NCBI GenBank assembly: GCA_900315045.1
Contig: OMXR01000011.1
Location: 1 to 34,886 of the forward strand
DNA length: 34,886 bases
Reading direction: 5' to 3'
Origin: an uncultured Sutterella sp.
GTDB lineage: Bacteria; Pseudomonadota; Gammaproteobacteria; Burkholderiales; Burkholderiaceae_F
Part shown: positions 1 through 6,968 of the stretch, in pieces
Layout: each line of letters starts with the position of its first letter
Numbering within the stretch: position 1 is the first letter of the stretch
Translations under genes and position numbers: made by a program
The notes under the pieces: model-generated
What the model saw: only the letters and a program-made list of their open reading frames with translations
Database searches by the model: none
What the model was told of the DNA's origin: nothing

Positions 1-129
1 CTCATCGCAGTTCTGCTCTGGCCGCGCAATTCCTGGATCGCGATTCTGTACGGCGTCGGCTGCTCGGTCATCATCTACGCCGTCCTGCACTACTGCAAGC
101 GGGCCTGGATCGACATGGGCCGGGAGTAG
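1..129 (+). CDS. 3' end of a membrane protein, family not identified
   Basis: Reading frame 1 is open from the window edge to TAG at 127-129 and gives the last 42 residues of a protein. It contains one hydrophobic stretch (roughly WIAILYGVGCSVIIYAVLHY) followed by a basic and polar tail ending in DMGRE, as expected for the last membrane helix and cytoplasmic tail of a transporter or other integral membrane protein. Too little is present to name a family. The frameshifted LysR-type gene starts 21 nt downstream on the same strand. Confidence 0.55.
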   Translation, partial: LIAVLLWPRNSWIAILYGVGCSVIIYAVLHYCKRAWIDMGRE

Positions 130-150
130 GGCGGCAAAGCCCTTCAGAGC

Positions 151-1067
151 ATGGCCGCACGCGATCTTCCGCCCGCCAGAAGCCTCATCGCCTTTGACGC
201 GTTCGTGCGGTGCGGCACCGTGCGGGGTGCGGCAAAGGCGCTCGGCGTTCTTCCCTCCACGGTTTCCCGGCAGCTCGCCGAACTCGAGCAGGCCGCCGGC
301 GCAAAGCTCCTTCTTGCCGACGGGCGCACACTCAAACTCACGGACGAGGGCAGGCTCTTTGCCGAACGCATTGCGCGGAGCCTGCAGCTTGCCGAAGGCG
401 CCTTCCGCAATCTGAAGCAGGCCGCAGGCAGCCCCGGCTCGGCCTGGCGTCCGATCCGGATCCTTGCGCCTGCACCCCTTTATACTGGTTTGCCGGGCGC
501 ATCGCCGAGTGGCGCTCCCTGAATCCGGAAACCGAAATCCGCCTTCACGCCTTCAAGGAGGCTCCCGGCTGGGAGAACCTCGAGTTTGACATCGCCCTCG
601 GCACGGCGCCCTCGGGCAGGAGCGACTTCGTGAACGAATTTGCCGCGGCCGACGCGCCCACCCTGACCGCGCCGTGCAGCGTCCTTGCCAGGAGCGGCAA
701 GCCCGCCCGCATCTGGGAGCTTTTCGAAACGCTTCCGCTTGCTGTGTGCCGGGAGAACCTTGGGTGCACCGAGCAGTGGCTTGCGGACAACGGCCTGAGG
801 CCGCTCGCGCAGCAAAAAAGCACGCCCTGCGCCACGCTCCTTGAGGCGGCGGGGGCGGCCGCCGAGGGCTCGGCTTCGCTCGTCTGTCCGCGCCTTTTCG
901 TGCAGAGCCTCCTGGAGCAGGAGCTGCTTGCCGAGCCCTGGCCACACAGAAAAACCCGTCCGCTCTCCTGGTGGATCAGCATGCGCGAAGACTCAGCGCG
1001 CCGCGTCGCGGTGCGCGACTTCGCTTCGTATCTCTCCTCTGAAATCATCCGTTCGCTTCCGTCCTGA
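151..1067 (+). pseudogene. LysR-family transcriptional regulator, frameshifted
   Basis: The first frame (from ATG 151) encodes a typical LysR N-terminus: a winged helix-turn-helix with FDAFVRCGTVRGAAKALGV then STVSRQLAELEQAAGAKLLL, like the GcvA branch. That frame ends at 522 in unrelated sequence. The effector-binding half (WFAGRIAEWRSLNPETEIRL through to FASYLSSEIIRSLPS) continues in another frame from about 483 to the stop at 1065-1067. The two halves join without loss if two bases are removed at TTTATACTGG (479-488), giving LAPAPLYWFAGRIAEW, so a TA duplication is the simplest cause. The total, about 305 residues, is normal for the family. The rest looks intact, so the mutation is recent or is a sequencing error. 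No slippery heptamer suits programmed -1 shifting. It lies upstream of the TAXI-TRAP genes and could once have regulated them. Confidence 0.8.
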
Positions 1068-1118
1068 TATTTGACGCACCGCCCGGAGGCATGCGGCCTT
1101 TCTTGTCATGCACAAAAC

Positions 1119-1137
1119 TGGTGCGTATCGCGCACCA
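1119..1137. repeat. 7-bp inverted repeat, candidate activator site
   Basis: TGGTGCG and CGCACCA are perfect inverted arms separated by TATCG. The centre lies about 140 bp upstream of the sigma-54-like element, a suitable distance for an enhancer-binding protein. The binding protein is unknown. Confidence 0.45.
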
Positions 1138-1166
1138 ACGAGAAGCACGTCTGTCAATTGCCTAGT

Positions 1167-1181
1167 GCATAATTTTTATGC
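1167..1181. repeat. 6-bp inverted repeat GCATAA-TTT-TTATGC
   Basis: Perfect 6-bp arms with a 3-base centre, in the AT-rich part of the region upstream of the TAXI-TRAP genes. It could be a second operator or simply part of an AT-rich promoter region. Confidence 0.35.
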
Positions 1182-1264
1182 TCATACCGACCTCAGTGCA
1201 TCATATCTTTTAATGTCCCTGTTTTTCGCAGTTTTTTACGTAAGCGCAAGTCCTTAGAGAAAAA

Positions 1265-1281
1265 CTGGCACGGTTTATGCA
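1265..1281 (+). promoter_or_regulatory. sigma-54 (-24/-12) promoter candidate
   Basis: CTGGCACG-GTTT-ATGCA matches the RpoN consensus YTGGCACG-N4-TTGCW at every position but one (A for the first T of TTGC). The invariant GG and GC dinucleotides are correctly spaced. The predicted start of transcription is near 1293, giving a leader of about 80 nt before the ATG at 1376. No good sigma-70 promoter was seen between here and the gene. Confidence 0.65.
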
Positions 1282-1375
1282 TGCAGTATGGACAAGGGCG
1301 GGCTGTTTAGCCCTGTTGGAAATGGATTCATCAACTCACTACCTTTTTTAATTTCGGAGAATGGAGGACACCCCC

Positions 1376-2344
1376 ATGTTCAAGAAACTTGCTCCCGCCG
1401 CCTTTGCCGCGGCCATGCTTCTCGGCTCCTCAGTGTGCGCTGCCGGCGATACGTTCGTGACGATCGGCACCGGCGGCATCACCGGCGTGTACTACCCTAC
1501 GGGCGGGGCCATCGCCAAGATCGTCAACGCCAAGAAGTCCGTCTACCACGTGCGCGCCTCCGTGGAATCCACGGGCGGCAGCAAGTTCAACATCAACGCC
1601 ATCGACGCCCGGGATCTTGACTTCGGCATCGCCCAGGCCGACACGCAGTACCTCGCCTACAACGGCAAGGGCCCCTGGAAGGGCAAGGCCGTGAAGAAGC
1701 TCCGCGCCGTGTTCGCCCTGGCTCCCGAAGCCGTGACGTTCATTGCCGCCGATGACACCGGCATCAAGAGCCTGAAGGATGTCAAGGGCAAGGTGATCAA
1801 CCTCGGCGACCCGGGCTCGGGCAACCGCGTGAACGCGCTTGACGTCTTCAGCACGACCAAGCTCGTGCCCGGCAAGGACTTCAAGGACGAGAAGCTCAAG
1901 CCCGCCGACGCCCCCCGCGTTCTGCAGGACGGCCGCATCGACGGCTTCTTCTACACCGTGGGCCACCCGAACGGCAACATCAAGGAGGCGACCTCGGGCA
2001 AGCGCAAGGTGCGCATCGTTCCGATCACCGGGCTTGACAAGCTCCTGAAGAACGCCCCGTACTACGCCATGACCACCATTCCCATGGATCAGTACCCCGG
2101 CGCCGTGAACTCGGGCGAAAAGGTTGAGACGCTCGGCATGCTGGCCACGCTCGTGACGAGTTCGGACACCCCCGAGGATGTCGTCTACGCCATCACCAAG
2201 GAAGTGTTCGAGAACCTTGACTCGTTCAAGAAGCTCCATCCCGCTCTGGGCGGCCTCACCGCCAGGGGCATGCTCGAGGGCCTCACGGCTCCCATCCACA
2301 AGGGCGCCCTGAAGTACTACAAGGAGGCCGGCCTGATCAAGTAA
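1376..2344 (+). CDS. TAXI-family TRAP transporter substrate-binding protein
   Basis: A 322-residue periplasmic binding protein. MFKKLAPAAFAAAMLLGSSVCAAGD is a signal peptide with a likely cut after CAA or AGD. The mature protein begins with FVTIGTGGITGVYYPTGGAIA, the hallmark TAXI-family start, followed by STGGSKFNINAI and LGDPGSGNR, which are typical of the family. Size fits (about 320 residues). An ATG 15 nt upstream is in frame, but GGAGG at 1363-1367 lies 8 nt before the chosen ATG and decides the start. The protein captures an unidentified small solute (TAXI proteins are associated with glutamate or other carboxylates) and delivers it to the fused permease encoded next. A hairpin and a terminator-like hairpin separate the two genes, which should favour excess binding protein. 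Confidence 0.93.
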   Translation: MFKKLAPAAFAAAMLLGSSVCAAGDTFVTIGTGGITGVYYPTGGAIAKIVNAKKSVYHVRASVESTGGSKFNINAIDARDLDFGIAQADTQYLAYNGKGPWKGKAVKKLRAVFALAPEAVTFIAADDTGIKSLKDVKGKVINLGDPGSGNRVNALDVFSTTKLVPGKDFKDEKLKPADAPRVLQDGRIDGFFYTVGHPNGNIKEATSGKRKVRIVPITGLDKLLKNAPYYAMTTIPMDQYPGAVNSGEKVETLGMLATLVTSSDTPEDVVYAITKEVFENLDSFKKLHPALGGLTARGMLEGLTAPIHKGALKYYKEAGLIK

Positions 2345-2364
2345 ATACCCAGTCCGACTCAGCC

Positions 2365-2391
2365 GGGAAGCCTCGCGCGAAGTGGCTTCCC
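2365..2391 (+). repeat. intercistronic hairpin behind the binding-protein gene
   Basis: GGGAAGCC and GGCTTCCC form a perfect 8-bp stem with an 11-nt loop just after the binding-protein stop codon. There is no U-tract, so it more likely protects the mRNA 3' end than terminates transcription. Confidence 0.5.
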
Positions 2392-2406
2392 GCGCATTCC
2401 CAAGGA

Positions 2407-2434
2407 GCCGGCCGCTGTTCAGGCCGGCTTTTTT
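2407..2434 (+). terminator. intrinsic terminator between binding protein and permease
   Basis: GCCGGCC-gctgttca-GGCCGGC is a perfect 7-bp GC stem followed by six T. It lies between two genes of one transporter, so it probably acts as a partial terminator that sets their expression ratio. Confidence 0.75.
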
Positions 2435-2507
2435 GGAACGCGCAGAACACGATCCGACCTTTATTTCACGAATGCACAAGACGCGCGATTAACCGGAGAA
2501 AGAAGCA

Positions 2508-4643
2508 ATGACCCAGACAGAAGACCCGATACTGGAAGTGGTGCCCGATGCGGCCGCAGACAAAACCTCCTCGGCCGATGTGATCGGCGAGTACAAGAAG
2601 GAGGTCACGCACGGCGACCACGGCATCAAGGGCGACAAGACCAACATCACCAAGCGCATCACGTTCATTGTGGCGCTTGCCTGGGCGCTCTTTCAGCTTT
2701 CCACCGCGAGCTGGCTGCTGCTTGACTCGCTCTTTGTGAAGAGCTTCCACCTGGCGTTTGCCATGACGCTCGTCTACCTGAACCTGCCCACGCTCAAGTC
2801 TGGCACGAAATCGCGCTGGGACCTGCGCATCCTGCTCGCCATGAAGCGCGTCACGCTCGTGGACTGGGCGCTCGGCGCCCTGGCGGCGCTCTCGGCGCTC
2901 TACATCTTCCTTGACTACGCGGGCATCAGCGAGCGTCCCGGGCAGCCGATCGGCCGGGACCTCATCTTCGGCGTCATGCTGATCGTGCTCATGCTCGAAG
3001 CCACGCGCCGCGTTCTGGGACCGGCGCTTCCCATCATCTGCGGCGGCTTCATGGCCTACGTGTTCCTCGGCCCGTACCTGCCCGACCTCGTCGCCTTCAA
3101 GGGCGCCACGCTCTCGCGCTTCATCTCGCAGATCACCATGGACACGCAGGGCATCTACGGCGTGCCGCTGCACGTCTCCGCAACGGTCGTGTTCCTCTTC
3201 GTGCTTTTCGGCACCATGCTTGACCGGGCAGGGGGAGGGGCGTTCTTCACCCGCATCGCCATCTCCGGCCTCGGCCAGTACCGGGGCGGCGCCGCCAAGG
3301 CAGCCGTCGTGAGCTCGGCGTTCTCGGGGATGGTCTCGGGCTCCTCGATCGCCAACGTGGTGACGACGGGCACCTTCACGATTCCGCTCATGAAGCGGCT
3401 CGGATATCCCGCCCAGAAGGCCGCCGCCATCGAAGTGGCCTCCTCGGTGAACGGACAGCTCGCGCCACCCGTGATGGGCGCCGCGGCCTTCATCATCGCC
3501 GAATACGTCAACGTGCCCTACGTGGAAGTGGCCAAGGCGGCCGCCATTCCGGCCTTCGCCTCTTACATGGCGCTTTTCTGGATCACGCACATCGAGGCCT
3601 GCAACCTCGGCCTGAAGGGCCTGCCCAAGAGCGAGCTGCCGCGCTTCTGGATCGAGCTGCGCAACGGGCTGCACTTCCTGCTGCCCCTTGCCGTGCTGAT
3701 CTACGAGCTCGTCTGGATGCAGCACTCGGCCGAACTCTCGGTCTTCAACGCAATCGTCGTGCTCTCGGCCATCATCGTGATGCAGCCCGTGTGCATCGCC
3801 AGAGTGAAGAGGGAGCCGCTTGCCCCGGCCTTCAAGGCGGGCGTGAAGGCGCTTGTCGAATCCCTGGCGGCCGGCGCGAACAACATGTCGGGCGTTGCCC
3901 TTGCCACGGCCTCGGCCGGCATCATCGTGGGCTGCGTCTCGCTCGGACTCGGCCAGCAGATCACGAGCTTTGTCGAAGTGCTCTCGATGGGCAACATCTT
4001 CCTGCTCATCCTGATCACGGCTCTTGCAAGCCTGCTGCTCGGCATGGGCCTGCCCACGACCGCCAACTACATCATCATGGCTTCGCTTACGGCGCCCGTC
4101 ATCGTCGAGCTCGCCACGGGCCTGAACGTGCACGGCACGGAAATCGCCATTCCGCTCATCGCCGCACACCTGTTCTGCCTGTACTTCGGCGTGCTTGCCG
4201 ACGCAACGCCCCCGGTGGGGCTCGCCGCCTACGCCGGCGCCGCCATCGCCAAGGCAGACCCGATCCGCGTGGGCGTGCAGGGCTTCATCTACGACATCCG
4301 CACGATGCTGCTGCCCGCGGTGTTCCTCTTCAACGCCGACCTGCTGCTGCTTGGCATCGACAGCTGGCTCGAAGCGCTGCTCATCTTCCTGATGACGAGC
4401 CTCGGGATGATGACCTCGGCAAGCGCCATGCAGGGATTCCTCGTGTGCCGCACGAACCTGCTCGACCGCGTGCTGCTGCTCGCAGCCACGGTGCCGCTCG
4501 TCTTCCCGTACCTGGTCACCGGTTTCTTCCTGCCGTACGAGATGCGCTGGTGGGGCTACCCGGTTGGCGTCGCGATCACCGCACTTGTCTGGATGATGCA
4601 GCTCGCGCGCATGAAGCGCAACCCCGAGCTGCGCCTCGCATAG
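2508..4643 (+). CDS. TRAP transporter permease, fused small and large subunits (TAXI type)
   Basis: A 711-residue inner-membrane protein. After a polar N-terminus of about 50 residues come four hydrophobic segments (DctQ-like part, to about residue 190) and then a DctM-like part with many helices. That part includes the signature LLLGMGLPTTANYIIMASLT and the duplicated-fold motif FSGMVSGSSIANVVTTGTFT. Length and fusion are normal for TAXI-type TRAP systems, which use a sodium or proton gradient to import the solute bound by the upstream protein. The ATG at 2508 follows GGAGA with good spacing. The gene shares its strand and presumably its promoter with the binding protein. The substrate cannot be told from sequence. 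Confidence 0.93.
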   Translation: MTQTEDPILEVVPDAAADKTSSADVIGEYKKEVTHGDHGIKGDKTNITKRITFIVALAWALFQLSTASWLLLDSLFVKSFHLAFAMTLVYLNLPTLKSGTKSRWDLRILLAMKRVTLVDWALGALAALSALYIFLDYAGISERPGQPIGRDLIFGVMLIVLMLEATRRVLGPALPIICGGFMAYVFLGPYLPDLVAFKGATLSRFISQITMDTQGIYGVPLHVSATVVFLFVLFGTMLDRAGGGAFFTRIAISGLGQYRGGAAKAAVVSSAFSGMVSGSSIANVVTTGTFTIPLMKRLGYPAQKAAAIEVASSVNGQLAPPVMGAAAFIIAEYVNVPYVEVAKAAAIPAFASYMALFWITHIEACNLGLKGLPKSELPRFWIELRNGLHFLLPLAVLIYELVWMQHSAELSVFNAIVVLSAIIVMQPVCIARVKREPLAPAFKAGVKALVESLAAGANNMSGVALATASAGIIVGCVSLGLGQQITSFVEVLSMGNIFLLILITALASLLLGMGLPTTANYIIMASLTAPVIVELATGLNVHGTEIAIPLIAAHLFCLYFGVLADATPPVGLAAYAGAAIAKADPIRVGVQGFIYDIRTMLLPAVFLFNADLLLLGIDSWLEALLIFLMTSLGMMTSASAMQGFLVCRTNLLDRVLLLAATVPLVFPYLVTGFFLPYEMRWWGYPVGVAITALVWMMQLARMKRNPELRLA

Positions 4644-4656
4644 CGGGAAGCGCCAC

Positions 4657-4690
4657 TTCGGGCCGCCTGAAAGGGCGGCCCGAATCGTTT
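4657..4690 (+). terminator. terminator after the TRAP permease gene
   Basis: TTCGGGCCGCC-tgaaag-GGCGGCCCGAA is a perfect 11-bp stem 14 nt after the stop codon, followed by TCGTTTC. The stem is very strong but the T-tract is short. Confidence 0.65.
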
Positions 4691-4758
4691 CAGAAGGGCG
4701 CCCAGGCCGCCATCCCGGCCGAGGCGCCTTTATTGCGCCCGCCGCCCGGGCCGCATTG

Positions 4759-4776
4759 CGGAAAAAATATTTTCCG
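4759..4776. repeat. 7-bp inverted repeat upstream of the hydrogenase operon
   Basis: CGGAAAA-AATA-TTTTCCG is a perfect dyad about 10 bp upstream of the candidate -35 box of the hydrogenase operon. It does not match the FNR or Rex consensus. It could be an operator for an unknown regulator. Confidence 0.4.
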
Positions 4777-4784
4777 GCAGGCTC

Positions 4785-4811
4785 TTGCCGAGCCGTTTTT
4801 GGCTCTAAAAT
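4785..4811 (+). promoter_or_regulatory. possible sigma-70 promoter of the hydrogenase operon
   Basis: TTGCCG and TAAAAT are separated by 15 nt, a short spacer. The spacer itself carries a small dyad (GAGCC at 4790-4794, GGCTC at 4801-4805). The -10 box is good and the -35 box weaker. It is the best candidate in the 290-nt gap, with a leader of about 120 nt. Confidence 0.3.
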
Positions 4812-4937
4812 CCCATAACATGAAACCTTAGAAAACCAGGGGAATCAATAGCTTTCCGCCTTTAACCTCCATAACTTGAATGTTACAAGGCCAAGGAATC
4901 CCCCTGACAGAAAAACGACCCCGAAGGACCCCAACGC

Positions 4938-6950
4938 ATGCGCAAACTCCAATACGGCGTTTGGAAAGGCGTCAAGTACGACAACACCCAGGGCGGCGAG
5001 AGCGCCCCGGACGACATTTCCCTTTCCGAGTTCAACCAGTTCAACCCAGGCAATCCGGTCGACGCCATCATCACGGGCTTTGGCTTTCTTGTGTTTGACA
5101 GGAATGTGTCCCTTGCCGGCATCCTCGCCCGGTACTACACCCGGGTGCGGGAAACCTCGTGCGGGCGCTGCACGCCGTGCCGCACGGCAACGCTCCTCAT
5201 CGAGGAGGCGATGGACAAGCTCGTGGCCGGCAAGGCCGACGAGGTCGACTGGGTCAAGTTGAAGGACGACGCTCTGCAGATGCGCATCTCGAGCATGTGC
5301 GGCATCGGCAAGACGACGCCCACGGCGCTGCTCGGCGCCCTCGAACACTTCCCCGAGCGGCTCTTTGAGAGCGCCCGCGAGCTCACCGGCGACATGTACA
5401 CGACGGTCACCGCCAAGTGCATCGAGGCGTGCCCGGCGCACGTGAACGTGCCGCGCTACATCGACTACGTCCGCGACGGCCGTCCGGATCTTGCCGCGGG
5501 CGTTCTGCTGCATCACTATCCGCTCGTTGCAACCTGCGGGCGCGTGTGCGTGCGTCCGTGCGAAAAGGCCTGCCGCAGGGGGCTCGTCGATGCGCCGATC
5601 GCGATCAAGGACATCAAGCGATACGTGGCGGACAACGCGGGCGACTCCATCGTCAACCTGTTCTCCAGGATGGAGCCGCTCATCGACGACACCAAGGCAA
5701 GGGTCGCCGTGGTGGGCGCCGGACCCGCCGGCCTGAACTGCGCCTATCACCTGCTCATGAAGGGATACCCGGTCACGATCTACGACAAGGACAACCAGGC
5801 AGGGGGCATGGCGCTGCGCGGCATTCCGCCGTACAGGCTCCCCAAGGGGCTGCTTGCCAAGGAGACGAGCGCCATCGGAGAGCTCGGCGGCAAGTGGAAG
5901 TTCGGCCAGAAGCTCGGCGAAGACTTCACCGTCTCGCAGCTTTTCGAAGAAGGGTACGGAGCCGTGTTCCTCGGCATCGGCTGCGCCGAGGGCGCCTTCC
6001 TCGGCCTGCCCGACGAGGACCGCTCGATGCCCGGCTACCAGAACGGCATCGACTTCCTGCTCAACATTGAAAAGGGCGTGCACGCCGGCACGCCTCCCGT
6101 GATCGAGGGCGACGTCGTGATCGTCGGCTGCGGAAACGTGGCCATGGACTGCTGCCGCTCGGCGCGCCGCATCGCCACGGGCTCGGTGCACGTCGTGTAC
6201 CGCCGCACCGCGGCCGAGGCCTCGGCCGACGCCGAAGAGATCGAGGCCGCCCAGGCCGAGGGCGTGCAGTTCCACTTCCTCACCAACCCCGTGCAGATCC
6301 TCTCCGAGGGCGGCCGCGTCTGCGGCGTGCGCCTCACCCGAATGGAGCTCACCGAGAAGGACGCCCGCGGCCGCCGCGGCGTGCAGCCCGTGCCGGGAAG
6401 CGAGTTCGACCTCCCGTGCACGACGCTCATCGCCTCGATCGGCCAGAAGGTCGAGCGCAATGTCTTTGCCGATGCCGACGGCGTGCTCCTTGACCGCCGA
6501 GGCAACATTTCCGTCACGCCCGCGCTCGCGACGAGCCGCCCGGGCGTGTTCGCGGGCGGAGACTGCGCAACGGGCCCGACGACGCTCATCGGGGGTCTCG
6601 CGCAGGGCAAGCTCGCCGCCGAGTCGATCGACGAGTACCTCTCGCGCGGCTCGGTGGGCTTCACGCCCCGCAACCGCATGGGCGAGATCATCCGCAAGTG
6701 CCATCTGCTCGAGGACGGCGCGCCCTACATTCCGCGCGTGAAAAAGCCCCGCAACAAGCTGCCCAGCATTCCGGTCGCCGAGCGCGAAGGCAACTTCCGC
6801 GAGGTCGACATCACCTTTTCCAAGGATCAGGCCGAGAACGAAGCCGACCGCTGCATGCGCTGCTACCGGCTCTTCTCCGTCGTCACCCCGCGCCCGATTC
6901 CGGGCAACCACAGCACGCTGCCCATGAGCGGCGATGCGGCAAAAAAATAA
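4938..6950 (+). CDS. NuoF-tail / GltD-like fusion, probable NAD(P)H partner of the [FeFe] hydrogenase
   Basis: A 670-residue iron-sulfur flavoprotein. Residues 40-145 resemble only the C-terminal part of NuoF/HydB: GFLVFD, then SCGRCTPC (Cys75, 78, 81) with Cys121 as the fourth [4Fe-4S] ligand. The FMN- and NADH-binding N-terminal domain of NuoF is absent. Residues 155-240 are the cysteine-rich helical domain of GltD and dihydropyrimidine dehydrogenase (Cys161, 165, 200, 204, 208, 212). Then come an FAD-binding GAGPAG (260-265), a second dinucleotide site with GCGNVA (near 397) and GGDCATGPTTLIGGLAQG (near 539). The C-terminus has a CMRC pair (near 639). By analogy it passes electrons between NAD(P)H and HydA, encoded 18 nt downstream. 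The start follows GAAGGA. The NuoF-like fragment is an in-frame domain, not a frameshift product. Pyridine-nucleotide choice and any bifurcation cannot be read from the sequence. Confidence 0.85.
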   Translation: MRKLQYGVWKGVKYDNTQGGESAPDDISLSEFNQFNPGNPVDAIITGFGFLVFDRNVSLAGILARYYTRVRETSCGRCTPCRTATLLIEEAMDKLVAGKADEVDWVKLKDDALQMRISSMCGIGKTTPTALLGALEHFPERLFESARELTGDMYTTVTAKCIEACPAHVNVPRYIDYVRDGRPDLAAGVLLHHYPLVATCGRVCVRPCEKACRRGLVDAPIAIKDIKRYVADNAGDSIVNLFSRMEPLIDDTKARVAVVGAGPAGLNCAYHLLMKGYPVTIYDKDNQAGGMALRGIPPYRLPKGLLAKETSAIGELGGKWKFGQKLGEDFTVSQLFEEGYGAVFLGIGCAEGAFLGLPDEDRSMPGYQNGIDFLLNIEKGVHAGTPPVIEGDVVIVGCGNVAMDCCRSARRIATGSVHVVYRRTAAEASADAEEIEAAQAEGVQFHFLTNPVQILSEGGRVCGVRLTRMELTEKDARGRRGVQPVPGSEFDLPCTTLIASIGQKVERNVFADADGVLLDRRGNISVTPALATSRPGVFAGGDCATGPTTLIGGLAQGKLAAESIDEYLSRGSVGFTPRNRMGEIIRKCHLLEDGAPYIPRVKKPRNKLPSIPVAEREGNFREVDITFSKDQAENEADRCMRCYRLFSVVTPRPIPGNHSTLPMSGDAAKK

Positions 6951-6968
6951 ACGAGCGGAGAGAGAGAA

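Larger units (their letters stand above)
1068..1375. other. intergenic regulatory region upstream of the TAXI-TRAP genes
   Basis: This stretch of 308 bases holds no convincing gene. It contains two dyads (1119-1137 and 1167-1181), an AT-rich section around 1165-1240 and a sigma-54-like promoter (1265-1281). This is the usual layout of an enhancer-dependent promoter: upstream activator sites roughly 100-150 bp before a -24/-12 element. Confidence 0.5.

Noticed and set aside
470-490. Programmed ribosomal frameshift in the LysR gene
   Set aside because: No X-XXY-YYZ heptamer is in phase and no downstream stimulatory structure is evident. A two-base duplication explains the join exactly.
2466-4169. 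Long antisense open frame (567 codons) opposite the TRAP permease
   Set aside because: It mirrors codon bias of the GC-rich permease gene, is His/Asp/Glu/Arg-rich without any domain, and has no ribosome site.
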